A stretch of DNA of 64,000 nucleotides from Albidovulum denitrificans (lineage in GTDB: Bacteria; Pseudomonadota; Alphaproteobacteria; Rhodobacterales; Rhodobacteraceae). Shown in pieces: positions 45,759-53,962 of the stretch; position 1 is the stretch's first letter, and every line of letters begins with the position of its first letter. Made by a program: the position numbers and the translations under genes. A model generated the notes under the pieces. It was given only the letters and a program-made list of their open reading frames with translations, ran no database searches and was not told the origin of the DNA. The DNA lies in contig NZ_PVEP01000009.1 of assembly GCF_002973535.1 (NCBI RefSeq), forward strand, positions 89,221 through 153,220, written 5' to 3'.

Positions 45759-46411
45759 GTGCCCGTATCCCACGCCTTCCTGTTATCCTTCTTTGGCGGC
45801 CCTTCCCGGTCAGAGTGACGGTCTTGGGCAGGATCGGAAAATCCGTCCTCGTGGCCGCGGTGTGGATCGGCCTTGCAGGGTTTGCTTGGGCGCATTCGTT
45901 CACCGTGAGCCTTCTGGTCGTCGGCGAGAACGTCGAGGAAAACCTTGCAGAGGCCGTCCGCGGTTTCCTGCTGGCAGCGGACGAACGGGACGGGCACGCC
46001 AACGAAACGTCCGACGGGCATCTCGGCGGGGTTGATGTGCAGATCTTGCCGCTTCCACGAGATGCAGCCGGGCTGGTCGAAGGCCTGTTCGGCACGCCCG
46101 ACGAGCCGACCGATGTCGTGATTGTCCTTGGCCCCGAACCTTTGGCCAGCGATGCCGCGCGTGCGTATCGGTCGGCAACTACGGTCTTGCAGCAGGCCGT
46201 TCCGCCGGACGGGTGGGACAGTGACGACGGAACCGACAGTTTCGTGTCGCGCTATCGGGTCGCTTATGGCGCGACGCCTGGTGTGATGGCGGCAACGGGG
46301 TATCATGCGGCTCGCAGGCTCGACGTCGCGATCAGACCTCTGGACGGTGTGGTCCCGCAAGACGCGCTGGAAGACGGCTGGCGATCAACCGCCTCCGGTC
46401 TGCCCTGGTGA
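45755..46411 (+). CDS. Exported protein resembling a type 1 binding protein
   Basis: A 218-residue protein with an N-terminal helix (VLVAAVWIGLAGFAWAHS) that could be a signal or an anchor. The rest reads like part of a type 1 periplasmic binding fold: AVRGFLLAADERDGHANETS resembles the first strand-helix unit and PTDVVIVLGPEPLASDAARA the second. It is short for a complete two-lobed binding protein. The sequence includes HANETSDGH, which could touch metal. Its ATG overlaps the DsbA-like stop. I cannot name its ligand. Confidence 0.5.
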   Translation: MSARIPRLPVILLWRPFPVRVTVLGRIGKSVLVAAVWIGLAGFAWAHSFTVSLLVVGENVEENLAEAVRGFLLAADERDGHANETSDGHLGGVDVQILPLPRDAAGLVEGLFGTPDEPTDVVIVLGPEPLASDAARAYRSATTVLQQAVPPDGWDSDDGTDSFVSRYRVAYGATPGVMAATGYHAARRLDVAIRPLDGVVPQDALEDGWRSTASGLPW

Positions 46412-46423
46412 CCAAAGCACCAA

Positions 46424-46447
46424 CAGTGCCAGGCGTCATTGGCACTG
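46424..46447. terminator. Hairpin between convergent genes
   Basis: CAGTGCCA / TGGCACTG, 8-bp perfect arms with an eight-base loop, 13 bases after the stop at 46411 and before the stop of the opposing DUF411 gene at 46474. No T run is present. Confidence 0.5.
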
Positions 46448-46473
46448 GACAGACCTCAACCGGCTGATCGAGA

Positions 46474-46941
46474 TCAGGCTGCGGCGTAGCTCGTGAAGAC
46501 ACTGCCGCTGCCGTCCGTGCCGACGAGGATGACGTCATAGGCCTCGCGCTCGGTCTCGGGGCCCATGCCCGGCGACCCGTAGGGCATTCTGGGAACGGAG
46601 AGGCCGACGGCAGCAGGGCGTTCAGCCAAAAGCCGCCGGATGTCGGCAGCGGGCACATGCCCCTCGACCGTGTAGTCGCCGATGGTGGCGGTGTGGCATG
46701 AGGCGAGGGTCTCGGGAATGCCGCGCTCGCGCTTGAACGCCTCAAGCTCCTCGATGCTGCGTTCCTCGAAGGTCACGCGAAAGCCGCTGTCGCGTAGATG
46801 TCCGATCCACCCGTTGCAGCAAGGGCAGCCTGGATCCTTGACGACGTGGATGCTTTCGTCACCCCCGGCAAGGGCCGGGGTTGCCGCAATTGCGGTCAGC
46901 CAAGGAACAGCGGCGAGAACCGTGCGCCGGGACAATGTCAT
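46474..46941 (-). CDS. DUF411 metal-binding protein (first copy)
   Basis: A 155-residue exported protein with a twin-arginine-like signal (LSRRTVLAAVPWL). The DUF411 site is VVKDPGCPCCNGWIGHL (Cys39, Cys41, Cys42), followed by ETLASCHTATIGDYTVEGHV, with another Cys-His. DUF411 proteins accompany copper and silver resistance genes and are thought to bind metal. A second copy is at 50385-50861; the conserved ending MPYGSPGMG is the same in both. It appears to be transcribed alone. Confidence 0.9.
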   Translation of the reverse strand: MTLSRRTVLAAVPWLTAIAATPALAGGDESIHVVKDPGCPCCNGWIGHLRDSGFRVTFEERSIEELEAFKRERGIPETLASCHTATIGDYTVEGHVPAADIRRLLAERPAAVGLSVPRMPYGSPGMGPETEREAYDVILVGTDGSGSVFTSYAAA

Positions 46942-47039
46942 GATGTCGGCCTTTCAATGAGACTCTTCTGCAACCATAGCTCCGGGCGCATGAATTCGCG
47001 AGCAAAGTCTGGTGAACCCGGCCACCGATCACTGAAATG

Positions 47040-47651
47040 CTACTCTAGCCGCGGATCCCCGGCCTGGACCAGCAGAACGCCATGGTTCTCGTCGGCGTCA
47101 TCGTCGGTGATTGTCCGTGTGGCGACGCCAGGCAACTCGGCAAACGCCTGCATCATCCGCTTCGGATACCAGGTCATCGGCAGACTTTCAAAACCGGGCA
47201 CGCCGTCGAGCACCCGCGACAGCGCGATGGTGCAGTTCGCCTTCGGCACCGCGCCATAGGCCATCGCCCGCTGCATGATCAGTGCCGCGACCTCGGGCGA
47301 AACCTCGACGGTCTGTTCAACCACGTCGTAGGTCTCGCGGGCGTGGTAGTCGATGTAGAAATCCACCATCTTCGGGGTGATCCCGTAGTGTACGTCGTTG
47401 CGTTCGGGCAGCCGGGGATGCCGCCAGGTGCCAGCCGGATCGAACAGCACGCGCTGCGATCCGTTGATCAGCAGGCCCGCATGAGCACCCGCTCCGCTGC
47501 GTGTCGAGAGTACCGTGTAGAGCGTGACCGAGGTCGGGCCGGGATGTTCGTAGCGCGCGGCGGCCACGGCCTCATCGGGTGCCCAGATCGGCTCGGCGCC
47601 GCAGGACGCCAGGCCAAGGATTGCCGCAAGGGCGAGGAGAAGCTTTTTCAT
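47040..47651 (-). CDS. Lipoprotein of unknown function
   Basis: A 203-residue protein with a lipobox (LGLASC, Cys17), so it should be lipidated and, absent a clear retention residue, could reach the outer membrane. The mature part holds SGAGAHAGLLINGSQRVLFD, then VPKANCTIALSRVLDG: a His well before a Cys. That order occurs in permuted NlpC/P60-like peptidases, but the resemblance is slight and no function is claimed. A separate CDS lies divergently at 47841. Lnt and LspA, which mature lipoproteins, are also encoded in this window. Confidence 0.6.
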   Translation of the reverse strand: MKKLLLALAAILGLASCGAEPIWAPDEAVAAARYEHPGPTSVTLYTVLSTRSGAGAHAGLLINGSQRVLFDPAGTWRHPRLPERNDVHYGITPKMVDFYIDYHARETYDVVEQTVEVSPEVAALIMQRAMAYGAVPKANCTIALSRVLDGVPGFESLPMTWYPKRMMQAFAELPGVATRTITDDDADENHGVLLVQAGDPRLE

Positions 47652-47840
47652 CGAGTCGCTGTCCCGCGTTTTTTTTGCAGGTTCCGCGCAATTGCGATGG
47701 ATACCAGTAAACTCTGCGACAGTGCGACGGAGGATTTGGAAACGCGGCATTGATGCCGCAGACATTCGAGGCCGGGTGCCGATCAGGGACACCGAACTGT
47801 CAGGTGACGGGAGCAGCCAATCCTGATAGATACATAAATC

Positions 47841-48197
47841 ATGGCTTTGTCGTCGTTTCGCATGCGTGTCCTGATCCTCGCCGCCTATATGCTCGCGGCG
47901 ATCCTGCCCGTACTGGCACTGGGCGAAAGACGGCAGCAGTCCCAGGACGACCATGCACAGATGATGGCCATGGCCGGTCATCTTGCGCAGATGCCCGGGA
48001 TGGGCGGTGCGGACGACGTGACCCAACAGTTGCTCTGTCAGCAACACTGCATGTTCGCCACAGCGGCCTTTCCTGCGCCGGATCGGGTAGCGGAAACTGT
48101 CGCGCGGTCCTCCGATGTGGAGGCTAACGTCGACACCCTTCCCACCTCGCTGGCCATTCCGCCTCCAGGACCGCCTCCCAAGGTCGCCGTGATCTGA
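47841..48197 (+). CDS. Small exported Cys/His/Met protein
   Basis: A 118-residue protein: a hydrophobic segment (VLILAAYMLAAILPVLAL), a Met/His region (DDHAQMMAMAGHLAQMPGMG), a Cys pair in LLCQQHCMF, and a proline-rich tail (IPPPGPPPK). No known family recognised. Its build is that of the small proteins at 37657-37959 and 38706-39080. It lies 66 bases before the multicopper oxidase gene and probably shares its transcript, so a role in binding copper for that enzyme is a fair guess. Confidence 0.5.
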   Translation: MALSSFRMRVLILAAYMLAAILPVLALGERRQQSQDDHAQMMAMAGHLAQMPGMGGADDVTQQLLCQQHCMFATAAFPAPDRVAETVARSSDVEANVDTLPTSLAIPPPGPPPKVAVI

Positions 48198-48263
48198 GCC
48201 TGCGGTTCCGGCATTCGCCGGAGACCGTTTGTCCAATTCACGACGCGATACAGGAGAACTCGC

Positions 48264-49739
48264 ATGTCGCTACTTTCTCGCCGCGGCTTTCTGGCCGCTT
48301 CTGCGGCCACGGCTGCTTCACTGATGCTTCCCGCACGGGTCCGGGCCCAGTCCGGCCGAATGTCGCTGACCGCCGCCACCCGCACGATCGACGTGCGGGG
48401 GAGGGCCGCAACCGTCTGGGGGCTTCTGGACGGCGCTGGCCGGTCCGGCCTTGTCCTCGATCCTGGCCAGGCTTTCGCCGTCGATCTGACCAACACGCTT
48501 GGCGAGGCGACGATCATCCACTGGCACGGGCAGATTCCGCCGAACGCGCAGGACGGCGTCCCCGACCTGCCGATGCCGGTCCTTCAACCCGGCGAAACCC
48601 GGGCCTACGATTTCGCGGCGCGACCGGGCACGCACTGGATGCATGCCCACATCCCGGCGCATGAGATGATGCTGCTTGCAGCACCTCTGGTCGTGCGGCG
48701 TCCCGAGGACGTTGCTGCCGACCGGCAGGAGGTGACGCTGTTCCTGCACGACTTCGCGTTCAAACCGCCCGCCGAGGTCCTGGCAGAGATCACCGGCGGT
48801 GCATCCATGGCCGGAATGGACCACGGCCAGATGGGGCAGGGCGGCATGGACCATTCCGGAATGGACATGGGTGCGATGGGTCAGGGGGACATGATGGCGA
48901 TACCGGGCATGGACGGCATGGCGATGGACCTGAACGACTACAACTTCGACGCCTATCTCGCCAACGACCGCACACTGGACGACCCCGAAGTGGTTCAGAT
49001 CGACAAGGGCGGGCGGGTCCTTGTCCGTATCATCAACGCTGCGGCGGCGACGGTTTTCTGGATCGATACCGGCATCCTGCCGGGGCGGCTGGTAGCGGTC
49101 GATGGCGAGCCAGTGCAGCCCCTGCCCGGCAGCCGCTTTGGCGTCGCAATGGGCCAGCGGCTGGACGTCGAACTGGATGTGCCGAGTGATGGCGGGGCCT
49201 TCCCGATCCTTGCCCTGCGCGAAGGTGCCAAGGAAAGGACGGGTGTCATCCTTGCCACGCCGGGCGCGGCGGTGACCAGGATCGCCGAGATGTCGGAGGC
49301 CGACCATCCCGCCTTCAGCGGCGATCTGGCGCAGGAGGCCGCCCTGCGCGCCGTCACCCCGTTGCCCGAACGCGCGCCAGCCTCGCAGCCGATGCTGATG
49401 TTGGGCGGCTCAATGATGCCCTATATTTGGACGATCAACGGGCAGACCTGGGGCACCCACGTTCCCGTCACGGCGAAGACCGGCGACCGGGTCGAGATCA
49501 TGTTTCACAACATGTCGATGATGGCGCATCCGATGCACCTGCACGGCCACGCCTTCCAGGTGGTGGGTATCGGCATGGACCGGATCGCGGGGGCGGTGCG
49601 CGACACGGTGCATGTGCCGCCGATGGGCATGGTGACGGTTGCGGTGGACGCGGGCGAGGTGGCGCGGTGGATGCTGCACTGCCACCACATGCCGCATCTC
49701 TCGACCGGCATGATGACCGAGTTCGCGGTGTCGGCCTGA
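48264..49739 (+). CDS. Tat-exported multicopper oxidase (CopA/CueO-like)
   Basis: A 491-residue three-domain multicopper oxidase. The twin-arginine signal is LSRRGFLAASAATAAS. Copper ligands are visible as HWHG and HWMHAHIPAHE in the first domain, and HPMHLHGHAFQ and WMLHCHHMPHLSTGM in the last, giving the trinuclear and type 1 sites with a Met axial ligand. A Met/His-rich insert (about residues 188-225, for example MDHGQMGQGGMDHSGMDMG) resembles the Met loop of CueO that takes up Cu(I). Such enzymes oxidise Cu(I) to less toxic Cu(II) in the periplasm. RBS CAGGAG precedes the ATG. Confidence 0.93.
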   Translation: MSLLSRRGFLAASAATAASLMLPARVRAQSGRMSLTAATRTIDVRGRAATVWGLLDGAGRSGLVLDPGQAFAVDLTNTLGEATIIHWHGQIPPNAQDGVPDLPMPVLQPGETRAYDFAARPGTHWMHAHIPAHEMMLLAAPLVVRRPEDVAADRQEVTLFLHDFAFKPPAEVLAEITGGASMAGMDHGQMGQGGMDHSGMDMGAMGQGDMMAIPGMDGMAMDLNDYNFDAYLANDRTLDDPEVVQIDKGGRVLVRIINAAAATVFWIDTGILPGRLVAVDGEPVQPLPGSRFGVAMGQRLDVELDVPSDGGAFPILALREGAKERTGVILATPGAAVTRIAEMSEADHPAFSGDLAQEAALRAVTPLPERAPASQPMLMLGGSMMPYIWTINGQTWGTHVPVTAKTGDRVEIMFHNMSMMAHPMHLHGHAFQVVGIGMDRIAGAVRDTVHVPPMGMVTVAVDAGEVARWMLHCHHMPHLSTGMMTEFAVSA

Positions 49740-49744
49740 CGCAC

Positions 49745-49777
49745 GCCCGGACCCGCAGCCTGTATGCGGGTCCGGGC
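49745..49777 (+). terminator. Hairpin after the multicopper oxidase gene
   Basis: GCCCGGACCCGCA and its exact complement TGCGGGTCCGGGC (13 bp) around a seven-base loop, starting six bases after the stop and followed by a short pyrimidine run. It probably ends most transcripts before the TlpA-like gene. Confidence 0.75.
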
Positions 49778-49800
49778 CCTTTCCCGGAGAGAGCGGACCC

Positions 49801-50322
49801 ATGCCAACACTTATCGGCCGCCGTGCCGTCCTTGGTGCACTCGCCGCGCCCTTCCTTGCAGGGTCTGCCGAGGCTCGCCCACCCTTCCGGCTGCTCAAGG
49901 ATCCGCAACCGCTGCTGTCTCCGCCGATCCTTGACGAAGCTGGCACTACGCGGAAACTCGACGACTTCGCCGGCCGGGTGATGCTCTTGAACATCTGGGC
50001 GACCTGGTGCCCGCCCTGCAGGGAAGAAATGCCGACACTTGACCGGCTCCAGTCCCGGCTGGGCGGTGCGGATTTCGCGGTGCTGCCGCTGTGCATCGAC
50101 GACGCGGGGATCGGCAGGGGGCGACGCTTCTACGACGAGATCGGCATCGTCGATCTGCCGCTCTATTGGGCCGAAGCCCTTCGGGTTCAGCTAGCCCTTG
50201 CCTTCATCGGCCTGCCGACAACCCTTCTGATCGACCGGCAGACCCGGGAGATCGGACGCCTTCAAGGTCCGTACGCATGGGACAGTGAGGACGCCGTTGA
50301 CCAGATCGTCGGTGCCCTCTGA
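49801..50322 (+). CDS. TlpA-like thioredoxin-fold reductase
   Basis: A 173-residue exported protein with a twin-arginine-like start (IGRRAVLGALAAPFLAG). The redox site is WCPPC (Cys70, Cys73) inside LLNIWATWCPPCREEMPTLD, and the cis-Pro is in GLPTTLLIDRQ. TlpA-type proteins reduce thiols in the periplasm, for example in SCO proteins during CuA assembly, which fits the SCO genes just downstream on the other strand. It follows the hairpin at 49745-49777. Confidence 0.87.
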   Translation: MPTLIGRRAVLGALAAPFLAGSAEARPPFRLLKDPQPLLSPPILDEAGTTRKLDDFAGRVMLLNIWATWCPPCREEMPTLDRLQSRLGGADFAVLPLCIDDAGIGRGRRFYDEIGIVDLPLYWAEALRVQLALAFIGLPTTLLIDRQTREIGRLQGPYAWDSEDAVDQIVGAL

Positions 50323-50384
50323 GGGATAAGTCGGTGTTGGTCGAAGACCGTCTGCCAAAGATCGGACCCCGGGCGGATGTGATT

Positions 50385-50861
50385 TCAGGCCGCAGGATAG
50401 CTGGTGAAAATCTCCAGTTCTCCATCGCGCCGGATCAGCAGCACGTCGTAGGCATCGCGGCTGTCCTCGGACCCCATCCCGGGCGAGCCGTAGGGCATGT
50501 CGGGCACCGCAAGTCCGACCGCATCGGGGCGTTCGGCCAGCAGCCGCCGGATGTCTGCAGCAGGAACATGGCCTTCAAGCGCATAGCCGTCGACCACACC
50601 CGTATGGCAGGAGAAGGCCTTCGCCGGGACGCCTTGGTCCATCTTGAAGCGGATCAGCAGCGTTCCCATCGACACTTCGTCCGTCACGGTGAAGCCTTGC
50701 GCGCGCAGGTAATCGACCCAGGCTTCGCAGCATTCACAGCCGCGTCCCTTGACGACATGGATCGGTGGTTCCGCTTGCGACCAGGCGGCACGCCCTTGGA
50801 GCGCGACGCCCGCCGCTGCCGCAAGCATCAGGTTGCGGCGTCCGATGTGGTGTCCGCTCAT
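50385..50861 (-). CDS. DUF411 metal-binding protein (second copy)
   Basis: A 158-residue exported protein, GRRNLML in its signal. The DUF411 cysteines are in VVKGRGCECCEAW (Cys42, Cys44, Cys45), then FSCHTGVVDGYALEGHV. It shares IHVVK, VPAADIRRLLAERP and MPYGSPGMG with the copy at 46474-46941, so the two are paralogues. It is last in a five-gene minus-strand operon (sco, PCu(A)C, sco, M23, DUF411) and its start overlaps the M23 stop. Confidence 0.9.
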   Translation of the reverse strand: MSGHHIGRRNLMLAAAAGVALQGRAAWSQAEPPIHVVKGRGCECCEAWVDYLRAQGFTVTDEVSMGTLLIRFKMDQGVPAKAFSCHTGVVDGYALEGHVPAADIRRLLAERPDAVGLAVPDMPYGSPGMGSEDSRDAYDVLLIRRDGELEIFTSYPAA

Positions 50862-52021
50862 CCCTGATCCCCTTCAACCAAAGCTGCAAAGCCCGTCTCG
50901 CGGCGCCAGGTCGCCAGCGCATCAAGATCCTGCGCCGAAGCAATCTCGCGTTCCGGCAGTGCTTCGCGGTCCGTCGGATCGACCGGCCGACCGTCAACGC
51001 GCACCTCGTAGTGCAGGTTCGGGCCGCTGACGAGGCCCGTCGCGCCAACGGCACCGATGCTGTCACCGGCCTTGACCCGCGTGCCTTCCCGCACATCTTC
51101 GGCAATCTCGGACAGATGGGCATAGCGTGTCACAACCCCGCCGCCGTGGTCGATGTCGATGGTCAGGCCATAGCCCCGGATCGTACCGGCAAAGACGACG
51201 CGCCCTGCGCCGGTGGCCGAGACTTCGGTTCCGACCGGAGCGGCATAGTCGATCCCGGTATGCATCCGCACGCCCCCAAGAACAGGGTGGTTGCGTCGCC
51301 CGAAGACGGAAGACAGCCGGGCACCGAGGATCGGCGCGGCGGACCGCTGCACGGCTTCCCCGTCCTCGAACACGATGACGGGACCTGCTGCATCCGTGGC
51401 GACGAGTTCAAGTACCCGGTCTGCAAGTTCCAGTCGCGCATAGTTCAGCCGTGGCTCGCCCGCGATGCTGCCGTCAGGAAGCTGGTCTTCCTGCCAGACC
51501 AGTGCAAAAGTTTCGCCGCCCTGCAAGTCGCGCCGGAAGTCGACCTGGCCCGCGAGGAGCGCAGTCAGGTCCACGGCGAAGCGTTCCGGCGCGTTGCGCG
51601 CAACGAGGGCTTCGTAAAGCGTGCCGTCAAGCACAAGCGTTTCCCGCCGGTCCGTTTCACGGATTGGCGGATCAAGCCGCGCGGCTCCAACGGGGCCGTC
51701 GAAGGTCAGCACAATCTCGACGCCATCTTCCACGAAGAGCGACATGCGTGTCAGGCTCGCCGGATCGCCCGATGTGGCCGTCCACTCGATGCGATGGCCT
51801 GGCCGCAGGTCGGTGAGGTCGTAAACCCCCGCGAGAGCCAAGGCGGCCTCTGCCCGGATCCCGGCAGGGACACCCGCATGACCGAGCACACTGTCGAGCG
51901 TGTCGCCGGAGGCAATCGTCGCTTCGAACACGGCGGGAAGATGCGCGGTCGGCGTGTCGGCTGCAGCCTGCAACGGCACGAGGGAGGCGGCGGCAAGGAC
52001 TATGAGGGCAGAGCGGATCAT
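50858..52021 (-). CDS. M23-family peptidoglycan endopeptidase (LytM type)
   Basis: A 387-residue exported protein. A signal (LIVLAAASLVPLQAAA) is followed by a LysM- or OapA-like region (ATIASGDTLDSVLGHAGVPA) and a C-terminal M23 domain. Zinc ligands are visible in RMHTGIDYAAPVGTEV (His and Asp) and in GPNLHYEVRVDG (His); VVTRYAHLSEI is also typical. M23 enzymes cut peptide cross-links, although copies with a missing ligand serve as activators; here the ligands appear present. It is in the middle of a copper-delivery operon, which is unusual. The start at 52021 is fixed by the signal peptide. Confidence 0.88.
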   Translation of the reverse strand: MIRSALIVLAAASLVPLQAAADTPTAHLPAVFEATIASGDTLDSVLGHAGVPAGIRAEAALALAGVYDLTDLRPGHRIEWTATSGDPASLTRMSLFVEDGVEIVLTFDGPVGAARLDPPIRETDRRETLVLDGTLYEALVARNAPERFAVDLTALLAGQVDFRRDLQGGETFALVWQEDQLPDGSIAGEPRLNYARLELADRVLELVATDAAGPVIVFEDGEAVQRSAAPILGARLSSVFGRRNHPVLGGVRMHTGIDYAAPVGTEVSATGAGRVVFAGTIRGYGLTIDIDHGGGVVTRYAHLSEIAEDVREGTRVKAGDSIGAVGATGLVSGPNLHYEVRVDGRPVDPTDREALPEREIASAQDLDALATWRRETGFAALVEGDQG

Positions 52022-52037
52022 CTGGCAGAATGACCTT

Positions 52038-52640
52038 TCAACTGAGGGTTCGGCGGATCTTCGGAACGGCAAAGCGCCGGTCCTCGTGGAAGTCGATGAT
52101 GCTGGCAAAGCGTCCGTCCGGGTGGAACAGGAACACACCGGCGGTGTGGTCCATCGTGTAGTCACCATCGTCCCGCGGCACGCGCGCGTATTTCACCCGG
52201 AAATCGGCGGCAGCTTTCTCGACCTGTTCGGCGGACCCTGTCAACCCGATGATGCGCGGATCGAAGTTGCTCACGTAGTCGGCGAGGGCCTCCGGCGTAT
52301 CGCGGTCGGGGTCGACCGTGATCAGGGCCACGACCAGCCGGTCGGCGTCGGGCCCCAGTTCCTCAAGCCAGAGCGAGATGTCGTTTAGTGTCGTCGGACA
52401 GACATCCGGGCACCAAGTGAAGCCGAAGAAGGCCATGACCGGGCGACCGACCCAGTCCAAAGGCCTGACGGGTTGTCCGCGGTGGTCAGTGAGATCCCAG
52501 TCCATGTCACCGACAGGCAGGGGCAACAAGGCGTTCCCGCGCTGCCGGTCACGTGTCCGCCACGCGCCAACCCCCAGCATGAAGGCGACAGCCGCGCCTG
52601 TGGCCCCCAGGCCTAGGATCACTGCCCGGCGTCGCTGCAA
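52038..52640 (-). CDS. SCO family copper protein
   Basis: A 200-residue membrane-anchored thioredoxin-fold protein with FFGFTWCPDVCPTTLND (Cys77, Cys81) and the metal-binding His in YTMDHTAGVF. It would deliver copper to CuA or reduce its cysteines. Its start overlaps the PCu(A)C gene by 22 bases. Together with the other SCO at 53096 and PCu(A)C between them it forms the standard copper-delivery set for cytochrome oxidase. Confidence 0.92.
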   Translation of the reverse strand: MQRRRAVILGLGATGAAVAFMLGVGAWRTRDRQRGNALLPLPVGDMDWDLTDHRGQPVRPLDWVGRPVMAFFGFTWCPDVCPTTLNDISLWLEELGPDADRLVVALITVDPDRDTPEALADYVSNFDPRIIGLTGSAEQVEKAAADFRVKYARVPRDDGDYTMDHTAGVFLFHPDGRFASIIDFHEDRRFAVPKIRRTLS

Positions 52641-53092
52641 TCCGGACCCTCCGCGCGCAGGGACAGCACGTCGGCATCGACCGTCACGTCGCCCGCATTC
52701 TCGAAGGTCAGGGTGACGGGGAACCGGTCACCCTCCTTCAGCGCTGTGGCCAGACCCATCAGCATGCCGTGGTAGGCGCCGGGGGACAGCGCCACGGTCT
52801 CGCCCACCGGAACCGGGATCGACATCGCGTGCGGCATTGAAGCGATGCCGTCGGTGACGACGGTCTCGTGAAGCATCGGCATGGTCGCGGCCGGCGTCGT
52901 GATGCCGATAAGGGCGTCGTCTGTGCTACCTCCGTTCGTGATCTCGACATAGAACACCGCCGGGCGATCCGCGCCAATGGTCGCCTTGGACCAGGCGTGT
53001 TCTATGGTGAGGTCGCCGACCGTAAACGTCCCGCAGGCGAAGGCGGCAGGGGCGGCGAGGAGCAGGGCCGTGGAAAGGAACAATGATTTCAT
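52619..53092 (-). CDS. PCu(A)C periplasmic copper chaperone
   Basis: A 157-residue exported protein with the exact family metal motif H-x10-M-x21-H-x-M: His75 (MLHETV), Met86 (ASMPHAM), His108 and Met110 (YHGMLMGL). It binds Cu(I) and passes it to SCO or CuA. The signal peptide ends at FACG. It starts three bases after the upstream sco stop and overlaps the second sco, a conserved order. Confidence 0.94.
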   Translation of the reverse strand: MKSLFLSTALLLAAPAAFACGTFTVGDLTIEHAWSKATIGADRPAVFYVEITNGGSTDDALIGITTPAATMPMLHETVVTDGIASMPHAMSIPVPVGETVALSPGAYHGMLMGLATALKEGDRFPVTLTFENAGDVTVDADVLSLRAEGPDCSDAGQ

Positions 53093-53095
53093 TTG

Positions 53096-53686
53096 TCAGA
53101 ATCTCGATCTGAGGTCGGAAAGGATTTCGGCGGCTGGCGTGCCGTAGGCGAACTGCCTCAGCCATACGCCGTCAGGGCCGATCAGGAACAGGCCGGGACT
53201 GTGCGACATGGTGTAGCCGTCCGCGACCGCTGCGTCGGCCTCACGGGCGAAGTAGATCTTGAAGCTCTCGGCCGCAGCCTCCGTGTCCGCATCAGTGCCC
53301 GCAAGCCCGAGGATCGCCGGGTGAAACGCCTCGGTATACTCCCGAAGGCCGAGCCGCCGGTCCCGCACCGGGTCGATGGAAACGAAGATGGGCTGCACCT
53401 TCGCCGCATCTGGCCCGAGATCGTCCATCACCTGCGCGACCTCGGATAGGGTGGTGGGGCACACGTCCGGGCAATTGGTGAAGCCGAAGAAGACCAGCAG
53501 GAACTTGCCACGAAACTCTTCCGATGTCCGCTGCGTCCCCTCGCTGTCCGCAAGCGAGAAGGACGGGGAAAAGGCCGCGTCCGCAACGTCTTGCATCCCG
53601 GCAGATGACCAGCGCAGCGCGAAGAACGCCACGGTCGCCACAATGGCTGCGGTCCAGAGGATGATTTGCAGATTCCGAAGGCGCAT
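53096..53686 (-). CDS. SCO family copper protein
   Basis: A 196-residue protein with an N-terminal anchor (LQIILWTAAIVATVAFFAL), FFGFTNCPDVCPTTLSE (Cys72, Cys76) and the His in YTMSHSPGLFL. It is the first gene of the five-gene operon, directly behind the MerR-type promoter at 53714-53744. Of the three SCO proteins in this window this and the one at 52038 share the CPDVC site, while the copy at 22952 has CTTLC. Confidence 0.92.
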   Translation of the reverse strand: MRLRNLQIILWTAAIVATVAFFALRWSSAGMQDVADAAFSPSFSLADSEGTQRTSEEFRGKFLLVFFGFTNCPDVCPTTLSEVAQVMDDLGPDAAKVQPIFVSIDPVRDRRLGLREYTEAFHPAILGLAGTDADTEAAAESFKIYFAREADAAVADGYTMSHSPGLFLIGPDGVWLRQFAYGTPAAEILSDLRSRF

Positions 53687-53713
53687 TCAGAAGTCCCAAG
53701 CTTTGTAGTAGGC

Positions 53714-53744
53714 GGTCTAGAACCTTGAGCAACTAGAGGTTCAA
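53714..53744 (-). promoter_or_regulatory. MerR-type promoter of the sco-PCu(A)C operon
   Basis: On the minus strand: TTGAAC, 19-bp spacer CTCTAGTTGCTCAAGGTTC, then TAGACC. The spacer length is right for a MerR-type activator. The dyad (ACCT...AGGT with an inner AG..CT) is imperfect. CTCTAG and the AGACC end are shared with the operator at 44965-44995, so the same regulator may serve both. Confidence 0.6.
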
Positions 53745-53785
53745 GTCGCAACCATCCCGTCCACATCCGGCAGGCGGGCTTTCGC

Positions 53786-53962
53786 CTATCCATGCGGGAC
53801 CAGAAAACGCGCCAGCGCGATACCGATAAGCACACCGACGAGGCCGAAGGCAATCCCATAGCCGACTCCGTACTGCAGACAGTCGAGCCGCTTGCCTCCG
53901 CGCCTTCGGGCGACAAGCACCCCCCAGACGAAGCCCGCGAGGGCGAAGACGGGTCCAATCAT
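53786..53962 (-). CDS. Small two-helix membrane protein (58 aa)
   Basis: A 58-residue protein with two hydrophobic helices (VFALAGFVWGVLVA and YGIAFGLVGVLIGIALARFL) separated by a basic loop with one Cys (RRRGGKRLDCLQ). Its ATG overlaps the Lnt stop (ATGA), strong evidence that it is translated. No family recognised. It may be an accessory to Lnt or the first member of the transcript leading to the copper operon. Confidence 0.6.
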   Translation of the reverse strand: MIGPVFALAGFVWGVLVARRRGGKRLDCLQYGVGYGIAFGLVGVLIGIALARFLVPHG

